Assembly (NCBI GenBank): GCA_902465265.1
Contig: CABQMF010000014.1
Span: forward strand, 1 to 33,773
Origin: an uncultured Collinsella sp.
Lineage (GTDB): Bacteria; Actinomycetota; Coriobacteriia; Coriobacteriales; Coriobacteriaceae
DNA length: 33,773 bases
Direction of reading: 5' to 3'
Positions 1-8,927 of the stretch are shown in pieces. Both the position numbers and the translations under genes were made by a program. The stretch's first letter is position 1; the number at the start of each line of letters is the position of its first letter. A model generated the notes under the pieces. It worked only from the letters and a program-made list of their open reading frames with translations, made no database searches and was not told the DNA's origin.

Positions 1-1
1 C

Positions 2-571
2 CAGCCCCTGGCCCCGACCCGCGAGGGCTACACCTTCGCCGGCTGGACCTACGACTCCGAGGGCACCGAGCCGGTCGACTTCACCAAGCCCGTCCAGGGC
101 GGCGGCGACCACGTGACGTTCTACGCCCAGTGGACCAAGAACGAGACGCCTGCTGTCCAGACCCACAAGGTCAATTTCTATGTTGATGGTTCCACCACTA
201 CGGTTGAGGTCGAGGACGGTAAGACTGTTGCTCAGCCCAGCGATCCTTCCGTCGACGGCTTCAACTTTGTCGGCTGGTCTTCTTCCAAGGAGTCCTTCAA
301 GAAGTTTGACTTCTCTACTCCTATCACTGAGGACACCACTGTCTACGCTTTCTTTACCGCTAAGACCCCCAAGTCCGAGACGTTGAAGAAGGATGAGGGC
401 AAGAAGCAGATTGCTGCTGGTAAGAAGGACGAGGCTAAGGCCGAGAAGAAGGACGACGCCGCCCTTGCTTCTACCGGCGATCCGACCTTCGTTGTGACCT
501 CTGCTGCCGCCCTTACCGGCGCCGTGGCTGTCGCTGTGGGCATGTACATGACCAAGCGTCGCGAGCACTAA
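2..571 (+). CDS. 3' end of a cell-surface protein with Listeria/Bacteroides-type repeats and a sortase-like anchor
   Basis: The reading frame is open from base 2, so the start lies outside the window; 189 residues are visible. Two repeat units of the Listeria-Bacteroides (InlB B-repeat/Flg_new) type can be read: GYTFAGW...VTFYAQW and GFNFVGW...TTVYAFF. They are followed by a Lys/Glu/Ala-rich spacer, the motif LASTGD, a hydrophobic stretch (FVVTSAAALTGAVAVAVGMYM) and a basic tail KRREH. That order is the layout of a sortase-anchored surface protein; LASTG departs from LPXTG at the second position, as some actinobacterial anchors do. Such repeat regions usually form extended stalks of adhesins. 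The codons up to about base 165 use almost only G or C in third position, while those after it use many T-ending codons. The ligand cannot be told from this fragment. Confidence 0.85.
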   Translation, partial: QPLAPTREGYTFAGWTYDSEGTEPVDFTKPVQGGGDHVTFYAQWTKNETPAVQTHKVNFYVDGSTTTVEVEDGKTVAQPSDPSVDGFNFVGWSSSKESFKKFDFSTPITEDTTVYAFFTAKTPKSETLKKDEGKKQIAAGKKDEAKAEKKDDAALASTGDPTFVVTSAAALTGAVAVAVGMYMTKRREH

Positions 572-617
572 ACTCTACTAGTGTTTACCTCCGGGCTTTA
601 TTAGCCCAAACCTGATA

Positions 618-650
618 GCCGCGTGTGGACCCGACCCCCACGCGGCTTTT
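618..650 (+). terminator. Rho-independent terminator of the surface-protein gene
   Basis: GCCGCGTG pairs with CACGCGGC (8 bp) across a 13-nt loop and is followed by TTTTATGTTTT. It sits 47 bases after the stop codon of the surface-protein gene. Confidence 0.8.
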
Positions 651-714
651 ATGTTTTAGTTATCTTGTTGAATTTTTCGGCTTCTGCATCCGTTTTTAGA
701 TGTCCACGCGATAT

Positions 715-753
715 AAAGGGGCGCCGCTGCGATGTGTGCAGCGGCGCCCCTTT
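715..753 (-). terminator. Terminator hairpin between convergent genes, mainly for the FHA/kinase cluster
   Basis: A perfect 16-bp stem (AAAGGGGCGCCGCTGC with its complement) encloses a 7-nt loop. It lies 30 bases beyond the stop of the minus-strand FHA gene. The A/T bases at both stem ends could let it work in both directions. Confidence 0.7.
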
Positions 754-782
754 GCGTTGATTCTTATTGTGTGAGCTCGGCC

Positions 783-1772
783 CTAGGCCAGCGCTCGTAC
801 GTTTGAGGAGATCTTCAGCACCAAATACTGGGTCGAGGAACCCAGCTTGAGCAAGTCGCCGTCGTGGATGGGAATCTGCTTATCCTCATCGCCAGCGGTG
901 CGCAGCGAGCGTGGCTTTTCGATAACGGTGGTCGCGCCACTGCGTGTCACCAGCACCGTTCCGTTGGTGGAGTGCAGGCCGCTTGCGAGCCATGTGTCGT
1001 TGGAAAACGCTACACGCAGGTGCCGACGGGATACATCGGGTCCTACGTTGGTGATGGCGTTTTGGTCGTGTGCAAAAGAGCCAAGTACCGTACCCTCGGG
1101 ATCGAGGCTTAAAGGATAGATAGGCGGCAAGGCCGAGCCGTCTTTCGCAAGCCTGAGCAGCCCCAGTTTTGCAGGAGGCTCGTTGACCTTGCGGTTAGTG
1201 CCTCGCGCCTGGACGACCTCGGCGGTCTCGAGCGTGCCAAAGGTCTGGGACAGTTGCGTTATAGCAAAGTCTTTGACCTCGGAGGCGGCGGCATTGGGAT
1301 CGGCCAGGCATCCGCAGACCGTTAGCGCAAGGAGCTCCAAAAGGCGCCGGTCGCTTTGCTTGAGGCCAGGCATGACGGCGATGCGGTCAAAGATATTGCG
1401 CAGGATGGAACCATCGAGCCCCCAGTGTTCGAGCGACGTTACCATGCGCTCGAGGGCACGCGTCGTAATGGCTTGCTGGCGAGCGTTGGCGGCCGTTGGA
1501 CTGCTGCCACTGCCGATTTTTACAGCGGCAGCCAAGCTCTGGACGCTCTGCGAAAAATCGGCAAACATCTCGGGGTCGATCTTGTCGGTGCCCGGAACGA
1601 CGTGCACCACGCGTCGCGATAGAAACGTCTTTTCTGCAATGCGAAATCGTGGGGCCGGTTTGGAGCCCATCGGCTTGTCCGAAATCAGGATGCGCGCCGC
1701 TTCTCGATTGTTGATCTGCAGGTCGCACTTAAGGAAATCAAAGAGCACCTCAGAAGGTGTTTCCGCACGCAT
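783..1772 (-). CDS. FHA-domain protein (paralogue of the gene at 3961-4917)
   Basis: 329 residues. The last 120 or so form a forkhead-associated domain, a phosphothreonine-binding fold, with SRRH at 248-251 and STNG at 268-271, the two classic FHA signatures. The first 200 residues are a helical region that I do not recognise, shared with the neighbour at 3961-4917 (INN..AA.IL.....R near the N-terminus, then SR..VH..PG). I chose the ATG at 1772 because AAAGGAG lies nine bases upstream; the longer form starting at 1817 would overlap the kinase gene and lacks such a site. It lies 35 bases after the kinase gene, so the two are probably co-transcribed. An FHA protein beside a Ser/Thr kinase is usually a phospho-dependent partner or substrate. 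The helical region may be a dimerisation or effector module; that is unproven. Confidence 0.85.
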   Translation of the reverse strand: MRAETPSEVLFDFLKCDLQINNREAARILISDKPMGSKPAPRFRIAEKTFLSRRVVHVVPGTDKIDPEMFADFSQSVQSLAAAVKIGSGSSPTAANARQQAITTRALERMVTSLEHWGLDGSILRNIFDRIAVMPGLKQSDRRLLELLALTVCGCLADPNAAASEVKDFAITQLSQTFGTLETAEVVQARGTNRKVNEPPAKLGLLRLAKDGSALPPIYPLSLDPEGTVLGSFAHDQNAITNVGPDVSRRHLRVAFSNDTWLASGLHSTNGTVLVTRSGATTVIEKPRSLRTAGDEDKQIPIHDGDLLKLGSSTQYLVLKISSNVRALA

Positions 1773-1807
1773 GATGCGAGGCTCCTTTCTGGTATCCGGG
1801 GAGGGTG

Positions 1808-3817
1808 TTAGATGCAAAAGCCGGGTAGGACATAGGTCTTTTGGTCCGGAGCGTTTCCGGGCGTTGCCCAGTAAAACACGTCGCCGTCTTTTCCAACGCG
1901 GTTAAAGTACGTCGAGTCGGCAACCTCGCTGCAGTCGGCGCTGGGGGTGCGCTCCCAGTAGCAGATCTTTTTGCCAGCGACGGTGCGGATCATGGCATCG
2001 TTGGTGGTCAGGCCGCTCACACTCTGCTCGCGATAGAGCTGGTACTGATCGCCTTCTCCGCTGTAGAGGACAGAAAGGTACTCGCTGCCCTCTGCGAACG
2101 TTTCGGGCGCCTGATAGCCGCACAGCTCGCTCATGGACGGTAGCCAGAGCATGTCGTCGGTGGCGGTGATGCTGGAGGCGTCTTTAGTGCCGCCGGTGTT
2201 GTTGGTGAGCTTTCGCACCGAGCGAATCTGATTACGGAGATCGTCGGGTAGCGTGGCCATGCCCTTGTCCGCCAACCATTCACGAAGCGACGATTGCTCC
2301 CAACCGCCCGTCGCGGCGCGGTCGTTTACGGCGCGCATGGCGATGGGGGTACGGAACATAAAGGTGATGCCAGCGGGGAGGCCGTCATCGGTGAGCGTGT
2401 CTGCCTTAAAGCCAACGATCTGGATTTGTGCCTTGGTCCCGTCGGAAAGCCTGACGGTCTTGGTGTTCTCGTTTTCGAGCGACTGCTTGCTGTTTACCAG
2501 GTGGTAGGTTTCGGCAATCGCGAGCGCGTCCTTGTTGGAAGATGTCTCTTGGATTTTGCGGGAGATCAGGGCGAGTTCTTCCCAGGTGTAATCGTCGAGT
2601 GACGGCTTGATGCCGTGCGCCAGGTCGATAAGCCCCCAGCATCCCGTGGCAAGGGCGGAAGCTGCGATGCCGGCAACGCAGACGCCGCCGAGCGCGAGCG
2701 CAGTGCGACGCGAGATGACTGGGTGATGCGTCTGAGCCTTGTCGGAGCCGGAAGGCTTCGGTTGCTGGCTAAAGTCGATCGGGGTGGGCAACGGCGTGCG
2801 CGGCTCAAAATCGATGTCTTTAATCCAGGCATCGAGCTTGCCGACAATCGTAGACAGCGGCGCGCGCTGGGACTGCTTGTTATGGATACCGCTCATGATG
2901 ACATCGACAAGCATTTGGTCGCCGGGTACGCGTGCCTCAAGCGGCTCGAGCTCGTGCTCGATCTTGTACAGGTAGGACGACTGGTCCATATGCTCGTTTA
3001 GGCGATATGGCGTGTGACCGGCATAGAGCGTGTAGAGTATGCTGCAGAGCTCGTATGTATCGATGCTGGGCGACGTACGCAGCGGTGCCAGCTCGGGGAT
3101 GTCGTTGGAGAGCATCTCGGGTGGGGCGAACTCGGGGGTGCCGTTGCGCCAGATGCCGGTGGACATGGTAAACGAGGGGTCTGAGCGCTTGATGCTCGAG
3201 CTGCCCAGATCGACTAGGCAAAGGTCAAAACTGCAGTGTGCAATCTGCTGGGCAAGGGACCGGCGCGTCGTGCGAATAATGATGTTGCGCAAGGAGATAT
3301 CACGGTGCGCAAACGGTGCATCGAGCTTTTGGGCACCCAGGAGAATCTCTCCCAGGCGTTTTCCAATCGCAGCGACGGTGTTTGCGGGAATGTGGCCGCC
3401 CTCGGCGGGGTCGGTTAGCTCTGCCGCAGCATCGCGAAGGGGCAGGCCTTCAATCCACTCCATAAGGATGGCCGGTACGGAGCCGGTATAGCCGTAGCCA
3501 TAGGTTTTGGGAAAGCCGCCCAACAGTGAGACGGCTGCAAGATTGCGATACTCCTCGGTAAGCGTCTTGATGCCCGAGGGGCTGATGGCGGAGCCGTTTT
3601 CATCACAGCCGCTGAGGGGCCATAGCGTTTTGAGCGCAAAGGTCTCGCCCTCGGTGTTGGCGACCTTGCGAAGATGGTGGGAACCGCCGCCGACTGCCCC
3701 GCAATCCAACAGGGTGGTAAAGCGGCGAATAGTATCGGGGTCTTCGTTGGTCGCAAACATGGCGTTTGGTTCAAAGGGGGACAACGCGATGATATTCATA
3801 TCCGTGTCGTACGTCAC
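1808..3817 (-). CDS. Membrane Ser/Thr protein kinase-like protein with a C-terminal DUF6273-like domain
   Basis: 669 residues. The N-terminal part has protein-kinase landmarks: an ALK lysine at K63, a glutamate near 89, HRDISLRN at 171-178, DLG (for DFG) at 203-205 and an APPE motif at 231-234. Around 371-396 there is RR followed by a hydrophobic segment, so the kinase should face the cytoplasm and the rest the outside. The outer part (about 440-669) looks like the DUF6273 fold (TFMFRTPIAMRAV..., GGWEQSSLREWL, DMLWLPSMSEL), often seen on Gram-positive surface and signalling proteins. The start is the GTG at 3817, with AAAGGA seven bases upstream. The glycine-rich loop (DCGAVGGGSHHL) is degenerate, so activity is likely but not assured. 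FHA genes lie on both sides. Confidence 0.85.
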   Translation of the reverse strand: MTYDTDMNIIALSPFEPNAMFATNEDPDTIRRFTTLLDCGAVGGGSHHLRKVANTEGETFALKTLWPLSGCDENGSAISPSGIKTLTEEYRNLAAVSLLGGFPKTYGYGYTGSVPAILMEWIEGLPLRDAAAELTDPAEGGHIPANTVAAIGKRLGEILLGAQKLDAPFAHRDISLRNIIIRTTRRSLAQQIAHCSFDLCLVDLGSSSIKRSDPSFTMSTGIWRNGTPEFAPPEMLSNDIPELAPLRTSPSIDTYELCSILYTLYAGHTPYRLNEHMDQSSYLYKIEHELEPLEARVPGDQMLVDVIMSGIHNKQSQRAPLSTIVGKLDAWIKDIDFEPRTPLPTPIDFSQQPKPSGSDKAQTHHPVISRRTALALGGVCVAGIAASALATGCWGLIDLAHGIKPSLDDYTWEELALISRKIQETSSNKDALAIAETYHLVNSKQSLENENTKTVRLSDGTKAQIQIVGFKADTLTDDGLPAGITFMFRTPIAMRAVNDRAATGGWEQSSLREWLADKGMATLPDDLRNQIRSVRKLTNNTGGTKDASSITATDDMLWLPSMSELCGYQAPETFAEGSEYLSVLYSGEGDQYQLYREQSVSGLTTNDAMIRTVAGKKICYWERTPSADCSEVADSTYFNRVGKDGDVFYWATPGNAPDQKTYVLPGFCI

Positions 3818-3891
3818 GGGGCGATCCTTTCGAGAAAAAAGTGCATAACGATAATGTTAGTGAAAAGGTAGCGCAACCGTTGCCTTAATCG

Positions 3892-3937
3892 AAAGGTGCC
3901 GTTATTTGCATGGGTTGATGCAAATAACGGCACCTTT
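3892..3937 (-). terminator. Long perfect hairpin between the FHA gene and the kinase gene
   Basis: A 20-bp perfect stem (AAAGGTGCCGTTATTTGCAT with its complement) closes a 6-nt loop. It starts 24 bases after the stop of the minus-strand FHA gene. The T-run on that strand is only three bases, so termination may be partial and the kinase gene may also be reached by read-through. Confidence 0.65.
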
Positions 3938-3960
3938 TGCGTCGAAGATGTGTGGGCGGG

Positions 3961-4917
3961 CTAGTCTGTGATGCGAATGACCAAGAAGCGCGTCGTGGCG
4001 CCCAAGCAAAGCGTGTCTCCGTTGTGAATCTCGACGGGGGTGTTGGCAAAGTTGGCGGGGCGCTCGCGTCTGGGCGGTTCGATAGCCTGTCGGCAGCGGT
4101 CGACGCCCGAGATCAAAAACGATCCGTTGGTGGAGCCGAGGCCCTGCGCAAGCCAGCGTCCGTCTTGGAGCCAAATACGCAGGTGCTGGCGCGAGACGTC
4201 GGAATCGACGTCGGTGATGGCGTTCTCGTCTCCCGTCAGCGACCCGATAATGCTGCCCACCGGGTCCGTGGTAAGGGGACGCAGCGGCGGTCGTGCCGAG
4301 TTGCCCACGACGCGCAGCAGCCCCAGACGAATGTCTCCCGTGGGGCGCGCGGTTGTCGAGAAAAACGAGGTGACGGTCGTCTCGACCGTGCCGAGTGTCG
4401 AGAGCATCTGGTCGGACACAAAGGACTCGGTGTATTCGATGGCGCGGGCGGGGTCGCCAAGGCAGCCGGTAACGATAAAAAAGACCAGATGGATGTAGAG
4501 GCGATCTTTGATGTCGCTATCGTCAGCGGTCTCGATGCGCTCAACGCCGTTTCTAAAGAGCATGCCGTCGACGCCGCAATTGGTAAGGGCATCCTGCATG
4601 TCTGGGACGCACGACTCCATATAGCGTTTAGCGACCTTGCTCAGCGATTGGGGGTCGGAGCCTCGGTTTTGCATGATGAGGTTGAGTATCTGGCGCGCAC
4701 TTTGTTCAAAGGGCACAAACAGCGGCTCGGGAAGGTCACCGGGTTTGGCGTGAACGATTTCGCGTGAGATAAACGACGGGACCGTCAAGCGTTCGGAGAT
4801 GGGGCGTCCACCGTAACGGGCGTTGCCGGCCATGAGAATTTGCGCGGCGTTACCGTTGTTGATGCGACCGAGTGACTTAAGCCCGGCGTACAGTGCACAA
4901 GATGGGGTGTCGGCCAT
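3961..4917 (-). CDS. FHA-domain protein (paralogue of the gene at 783-1772)
   Basis: 318 residues with the same plan as the other FHA gene: an N-terminal helical region of about 190 residues and a C-terminal FHA domain with SRQH at 242-245 and STNG at 262-265. I chose the ATG at 4917 because the sequence before it reads GGAGG running into a tract of eight G, ten bases from the ATG. Upstream ATGs at 4971 and 4950 lie in or next to a TATAAT box and have no ribosome site. It is the first gene of the minus-strand kinase/FHA cluster. The phosphopeptide-binding residues appear intact. Function is inferred from the FHA fold and the kinase neighbour only. Confidence 0.85.
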   Translation of the reverse strand: MADTPSCALYAGLKSLGRINNGNAAQILMAGNARYGGRPISERLTVPSFISREIVHAKPGDLPEPLFVPFEQSARQILNLIMQNRGSDPQSLSKVAKRYMESCVPDMQDALTNCGVDGMLFRNGVERIETADDSDIKDRLYIHLVFFIVTGCLGDPARAIEYTESFVSDQMLSTLGTVETTVTSFFSTTARPTGDIRLGLLRVVGNSARPPLRPLTTDPVGSIIGSLTGDENAITDVDSDVSRQHLRIWLQDGRWLAQGLGSTNGSFLISGVDRCRQAIEPPRRERPANFANTPVEIHNGDTLCLGATTRFLVIRITD

Positions 4918-4970
4918 TTGTTTTACCCCCCCCTCCTCAAAAAGTGACATTAAATACGTAAGCATGGTCA

Positions 4971-4976
4971 ATTATA
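4971..4976 (-). promoter_or_regulatory. Probable -10 box for the FHA/kinase cluster
   Basis: The minus strand reads TATAAT here, 54 bases upstream of the chosen start of the FHA gene. No good -35 box was found at 16 to 18 bases, so this rests on the -10 hexamer alone. Confidence 0.4.
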
Positions 4977-5185
4977 GGCGCTTTGCAGCTCGAAATGCTC
5001 GCCAGGGGGCGCGGGCGGTGTAAATCGCTGCCGGAAGACAGCAAATCAAAAAGCGGAGAGCGGATTAATAAGCTGGGAAAACGCGTTAGCAAGACCGTTG
5101 TGGGCAACATTTGGCATGATGTCGCTCAGGCTTTTGGTCACGGGACCGTGCGGTACCATAAACGTTAATGAACTTTGACGAACGA
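4977..5185. other. Intergenic stretch between divergent genes, no clear gene
   Basis: Between the minus-strand FHA gene and the plus-strand mfd gene. A 61-codon open frame exists at 4983-5168 but has no ribosome site and a composition unlike protein. The terminator that follows at 5186 implies that some short plus-strand transcript may end here, but I see no RNA I can name. Confidence 0.4.
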
Positions 5186-5213
5186 CCCGCCGAGCTTGCC
5201 TCGGCGGGCTTTT
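5186..5213 (+). terminator. Rho-independent terminator just upstream of mfd
   Basis: CCCGCCGAG pairs with CTCGGCGGG (9 bp) across a 5-nt loop and is followed by CTTTT. It ends 25 bases before the mfd start, so it must end an upstream transcript or attenuate mfd. Confidence 0.65.
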
Positions 5214-5238
5214 GGCGTTGCAATGCCGGAGGAACAGC

Positions 5239-8200
5239 ATGCTCATTCACCGTATAGCCGCGCAGCTCTACACTGCCGAGGCGCTGCAGACCGTCGAGGC
5301 CGGACTCGATGCCGGCGAGGACGTGACGCTGGCCGTGTCTCAGTCGGGTCGCACGCTTATGGCCGCCGCCCAGTTTGCGCGTCGTCCGCGCCCCACGGTC
5401 TACATCGTGAGTGGCGAGGACGCGGCCGATCGCGCCGCGCGCAGCCTTGCCGCCTACGTGGGCCTGGCGCACGTGTGCCGTTTTCCCGAGCGCAAGGACT
5501 ATCCGTGGCGCGAGCAGGCGCCCGACGACGCCGTGGTGGCCCAGCGCTGCGAGGCGCTCGGGCGCATCGTGCGCGGGGACAACTGCATCATGGTCGCCTC
5601 GGCTCGCGCGCTGCTGCGCTGTGTGCCGCCGGTCGAGAGCCACTACTGGGAGTCCACGACCTTTGCGGTGGGCGAGGAGATTCCCTTTGACGAGGTGCCG
5701 CAGCGTCTGGTGGGCATGGGCTACACCAATGCCGGCGCCGCCGACGCGCCCGGCCTGTTCCGTGTGCACGGCGACACCGTCGAGGTGTATCCCGCGCAGG
5801 AAAAGGCGCCCGTACGCATCGAGTTCTTTGGCGACGAGATCGACCGCATACGCCGCATGGTGAGTTCAACGGGCCAAACCATCGGCAACGAGGACAGCAT
5901 CGAGATCTTCCCCTGTCGCGAGCTGGCGCTTACCGACGAGGCCGTCCACAACATGCATGTGGCGCTCTACCGCGCCAGCCAGGACGACAGCAAGTTGGCG
6001 GCGCTGCTCGAGATGGTGGATGCGCGCATCGTCACGCCTGAGCTCGACCGCTTTTTGCCGGTGATGTACGGCCAGACCGTGAGTCCGCTGTCGCATGTGA
6101 GCGGCAAGGCGCTCGTGGTGCTGTCCGAGCCGCGCTCGCTGTTCGACGATTGTCTGCGCGCCTACGAGGATATCGAGGCGCGTGCCGGCGAGGCGGGGGT
6201 CGACCGTCTGGACGGCCTGTACGTGCGTGCCCAGCAACTCGACTTTGGTTCCCAGCAACGCCTGAACTATGTGAGCCTCATCCGTGCCGGCGGTGCGGTG
6301 ACGGCTGAGCTCAAGATTGAGCAGCCTGCCATCGCAGGCTCGGACAACCGTTTTATGACGCGCATCCAGGAGGTCGTGGGCAAGCGCTATGCCTGCGTGT
6401 TTGCCATCCCCGACCGCGGTGCGCGTGAGTCGATGGAGCTCACCTTTGGCGACGAGGGCATTACCTTTGAGGAATCGCTGACCGCCGCGCCCGAAAATGC
6501 CGGCGCTATCGGCGACCGCGTGCGCGTGGCAGCGGCGGATTCCGCCGACCGTGCCGCACGCCAGGAGGCCCGTGCTTCCATTCGCGAGCGAAAGGCCGAT
6601 GCGCTCAACGCCCGTTCGCTCGAGGCGGGCGCCGCGCAGGCTGCCGCCGGCGCGGCCGTGCCCACCATCTCGCGCGGGCGCGTGACCTTTGTGGACGCTG
6701 CCCTGCCGCAGGGCGTGGTGGTGCCCGACGCCAATTTGGCCGTGTTCTCGATCGCCGACCTCAACGCCCGTATGGATGCCAACCGCGCGCGCAGCCGCCG
6801 CAAGGTTGACATTACGCAGATCACCTTCCCGTTTAAGCCGGGAGACTACGTGGTGCACGCTACCCACGGCATCGCGCTCTTTAGCGAGATCGCGCGCCAG
6901 GAAGTGGGCGGCAAGGAACGCGACTACTTTTTGCTGGAATATGCCGACGGCGACAAGCTCTACGTGCCGCTGGAGCAGGTTGACCGCATTACGCGCTACG
7001 TTGGTCCCGACGGCGATAAACCGCGCTTGACCAGGCTCAACACCGCCGACTGGACGCGGGCCACCAACAAGGCGCGCAAGAATGCCAAAAAGCTGGCGTT
7101 TGACCTGGTCGACCTCTATACGCGCCGCTCGTCGATTACCGGTATCGCCTGTCCGCCCGATACGCCTGAGCAGATCGAGATGGAGGAGAGCTTCCCCTAC
7201 GACGAGACACGCGACCAGCTGGAGGCTATCGCCGACATCAAGGCAGACATGGAGGCGCCCAAGCCCATGGACCGCCTGCTGTGCGGCGACGTGGGTTTCG
7301 GCAAGACCGAGGTCGCCCTGCGCGCAGCCTTTAAGTGCGTGGACTCCGGCCGCCAGGTCATGGTGCTCTGTCCCACGACCATTCTGGCCCAACAGCACTA
7401 CGAGACATTCTTTGAGCGTTTTGCCCCGTTTGGCTTGGAGGTCGAGGTACTCAGCCGCTTCCGCACGCCGGCGCAGCAAAAGCGCGCGCTCAAGGCGTTT
7501 GCCGAGGGCACGATTGATGTGCTCATCGGCACGCACCGTCTGCTTTCGGCCGACGTGAACCCCAAGAACCTGGGTATGGTGATCATCGACGAAGAGCAGC
7601 GCTTTGGTGTGCAGCACAAGGAGCAGCTCAAAAACCTGCGCGAGCAAATCGACGTGCTCACGCTCTCGGCAACGCCTATTCCGCGAACCATGCAGATGGC
7701 CACAAGCGGCGTGCGCGACATGAGCCTGATCACCACGCCGCCGACCGGGCGTCGTCCCGTGATCGTGCACGTGGGGGAGTACGACCCCGACGTGGTGAGC
7801 GCGGCGATTCGCCTGGAGGTGGGCCGCGGCGGTCAGGTGTACTACGTGTCCAACCGCGTCAAGACCATCGACGATGCCGTGGCGCGCGTGCACGAGGCCG
7901 CGCCCGAGGCGCGCGTGGGTGTGGCACACGGTAAGATGAGCCCGCGCGAGGTCGAGGACGTGATGATCGAGTTCGCGACCAAAAAGATCGACGTGCTTAT
8001 CGCCACGACCATCGTGGAGAGCGGCATCGACAACGCAACGGCCAACACGCTCATCATCGAGGACTCGCAGCGCCTGGGCCTGGCACAGCTCTACCAGCTC
8101 AAGGGCCGCGTGGGCCGCTCGGCCACGCAGGCATACGCGTACTTTATGTTCCCCGGCGAGCTGCCGCTCACCGAGGAGGCCACGGCACGCCTGACTGCAC

Positions 8201-8871
8201 TTTCCGAGTTCCAAGACCTGGGCAGCGGCATGCGCATTGCCATGCGCGACCTGGAGATCCGCGGCGCCGGTTCGCTTATGGGCGCCGAGCAGCACGGTAA
8301 CCTGTCGAGCGTGGGCTTTGACCTGTTTACGCAGATGCTGGGCCAGGCCGTGGCCGAGGCGCGCGGCGACGACGATGCCGGCGTGGAGGCGGCGAGCGTG
8401 GGCATCAACCTGCCGGCCGACTACTTCTTGTCCGAGGAGTACATGCCGGCGGTGGACCAGCGCGTGCTCGTGTACCGCAAGCTCGCGGCGGCCGAGGACC
8501 TGGAGAGTATCGACGAGGTACAGGAGGAGACCGAGGCCGCGCACGGTGAGCTGCCGTTGGCGGGGCTCAACCTGTTCAACCGCGCTCGCATCCGCATTCG
8601 CGGCGAGCGCCTGGGGCTCGAGAGCGTCACGCTCAGCGGCGGACGCATCACGTTTTTGGGCGTCGAAGTGCCCAAGAAGGTGGCCTTTGAGCTTAAGACT
8701 CGCTACGGTGCGGTGAACTTCCCCAAGAGCCGCAAGCTATCGGTGCCCTACAAGGCGGGCGCCGGCGCGGGCAGCGGCCTGGGCCGCGGCCTCGACGCCA
8801 ACGACGGCACCGGCCCCGTGGCGGCCGCGCTCATGCTGCTGCGGCAGCTGGGCGCTAGTGATGATGACTAG
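5239..8871 (+). CDS. mfd: Transcription-repair coupling factor Mfd
   Basis: 1210 residues, the usual size for Mfd, the ATP-dependent translocase that removes RNA polymerase stalled at DNA lesions and recruits UvrA. In order: the UvrB-like N-terminal modules, the RNA-polymerase-interacting region around FPFKPGDYVVHATHGIALF, the helicase motor with Walker A GDVGFGKT at 683-690, DEEQ at 784-787 and TLSATPIPRTM after it, the second motor lobe with ATTIVESGIDNATANTLI and QLKGRVGRS, and the C-terminal TRCF domain. The ATG at 5239 follows GGAGG at a good distance; in-frame TTG codons upstream lack a site. A low-complexity acidic and Gly/Ala tail (GAGAGSGLGRGLDANDG) precedes the stop. The stop codon lies inside a small hairpin. 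Confidence 0.97.
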   Translation: MLIHRIAAQLYTAEALQTVEAGLDAGEDVTLAVSQSGRTLMAAAQFARRPRPTVYIVSGEDAADRAARSLAAYVGLAHVCRFPERKDYPWREQAPDDAVVAQRCEALGRIVRGDNCIMVASARALLRCVPPVESHYWESTTFAVGEEIPFDEVPQRLVGMGYTNAGAADAPGLFRVHGDTVEVYPAQEKAPVRIEFFGDEIDRIRRMVSSTGQTIGNEDSIEIFPCRELALTDEAVHNMHVALYRASQDDSKLAALLEMVDARIVTPELDRFLPVMYGQTVSPLSHVSGKALVVLSEPRSLFDDCLRAYEDIEARAGEAGVDRLDGLYVRAQQLDFGSQQRLNYVSLIRAGGAVTAELKIEQPAIAGSDNRFMTRIQEVVGKRYACVFAIPDRGARESMELTFGDEGITFEESLTAAPENAGAIGDRVRVAAADSADRAARQEARASIRERKADALNARSLEAGAAQAAAGAAVPTISRGRVTFVDAALPQGVVVPDANLAVFSIADLNARMDANRARSRRKVDITQITFPFKPGDYVVHATHGIALFSEIARQEVGGKERDYFLLEYADGDKLYVPLEQVDRITRYVGPDGDKPRLTRLNTADWTRATNKARKNAKKLAFDLVDLYTRRSSITGIACPPDTPEQIEMEESFPYDETRDQLEAIADIKADMEAPKPMDRLLCGDVGFGKTEVALRAAFKCVDSGRQVMVLCPTTILAQQHYETFFERFAPFGLEVEVLSRFRTPAQQKRALKAFAEGTIDVLIGTHRLLSADVNPKNLGMVIIDEEQRFGVQHKEQLKNLREQIDVLTLSATPIPRTMQMATSGVRDMSLITTPPTGRRPVIVHVGEYDPDVVSAAIRLEVGRGGQVYYVSNRVKTIDDAVARVHEAAPEARVGVAHGKMSPREVEDVMIEFATKKIDVLIATTIVESGIDNATANTLIIEDSQRLGLAQLYQLKGRVGRSATQAYAYFMFPGELPLTEEATARLTALSEFQDLGSGMRIAMRDLEIRGAGSLMGAEQHGNLSSVGFDLFTQMLGQAVAEARGDDDAGVEAASVGINLPADYFLSEEYMPAVDQRVLVYRKLAAAEDLESIDEVQEETEAAHGELPLAGLNLFNRARIRIRGERLGLESVTLSGGRITFLGVEVPKKVAFELKTRYGAVNFPKSRKLSVPYKAGAGAGSGLGRGLDANDGTGPVAAALMLLRQLGASDDD

Positions 8872-8927
8872 CGAGTCGACGCTGCAAACACCCTATTTGG
8901 GCACTCTGGTTCCATCGAAAGGAAAGC

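Noticed and set aside
4983..5168. Possible 61-residue small protein before mfd
   Set aside because: No ribosome site, basic low-complexity composition and no recognisable similarity; a terminator follows, but that alone does not support a protein.
5866..8544. 892-codon open frame on the minus strand across mfd
   Set aside because: It is the antisense shadow of mfd: His/Arg/Leu-rich, with no ribosome site and no recognisable domain, as is common opposite GC-rich genes.
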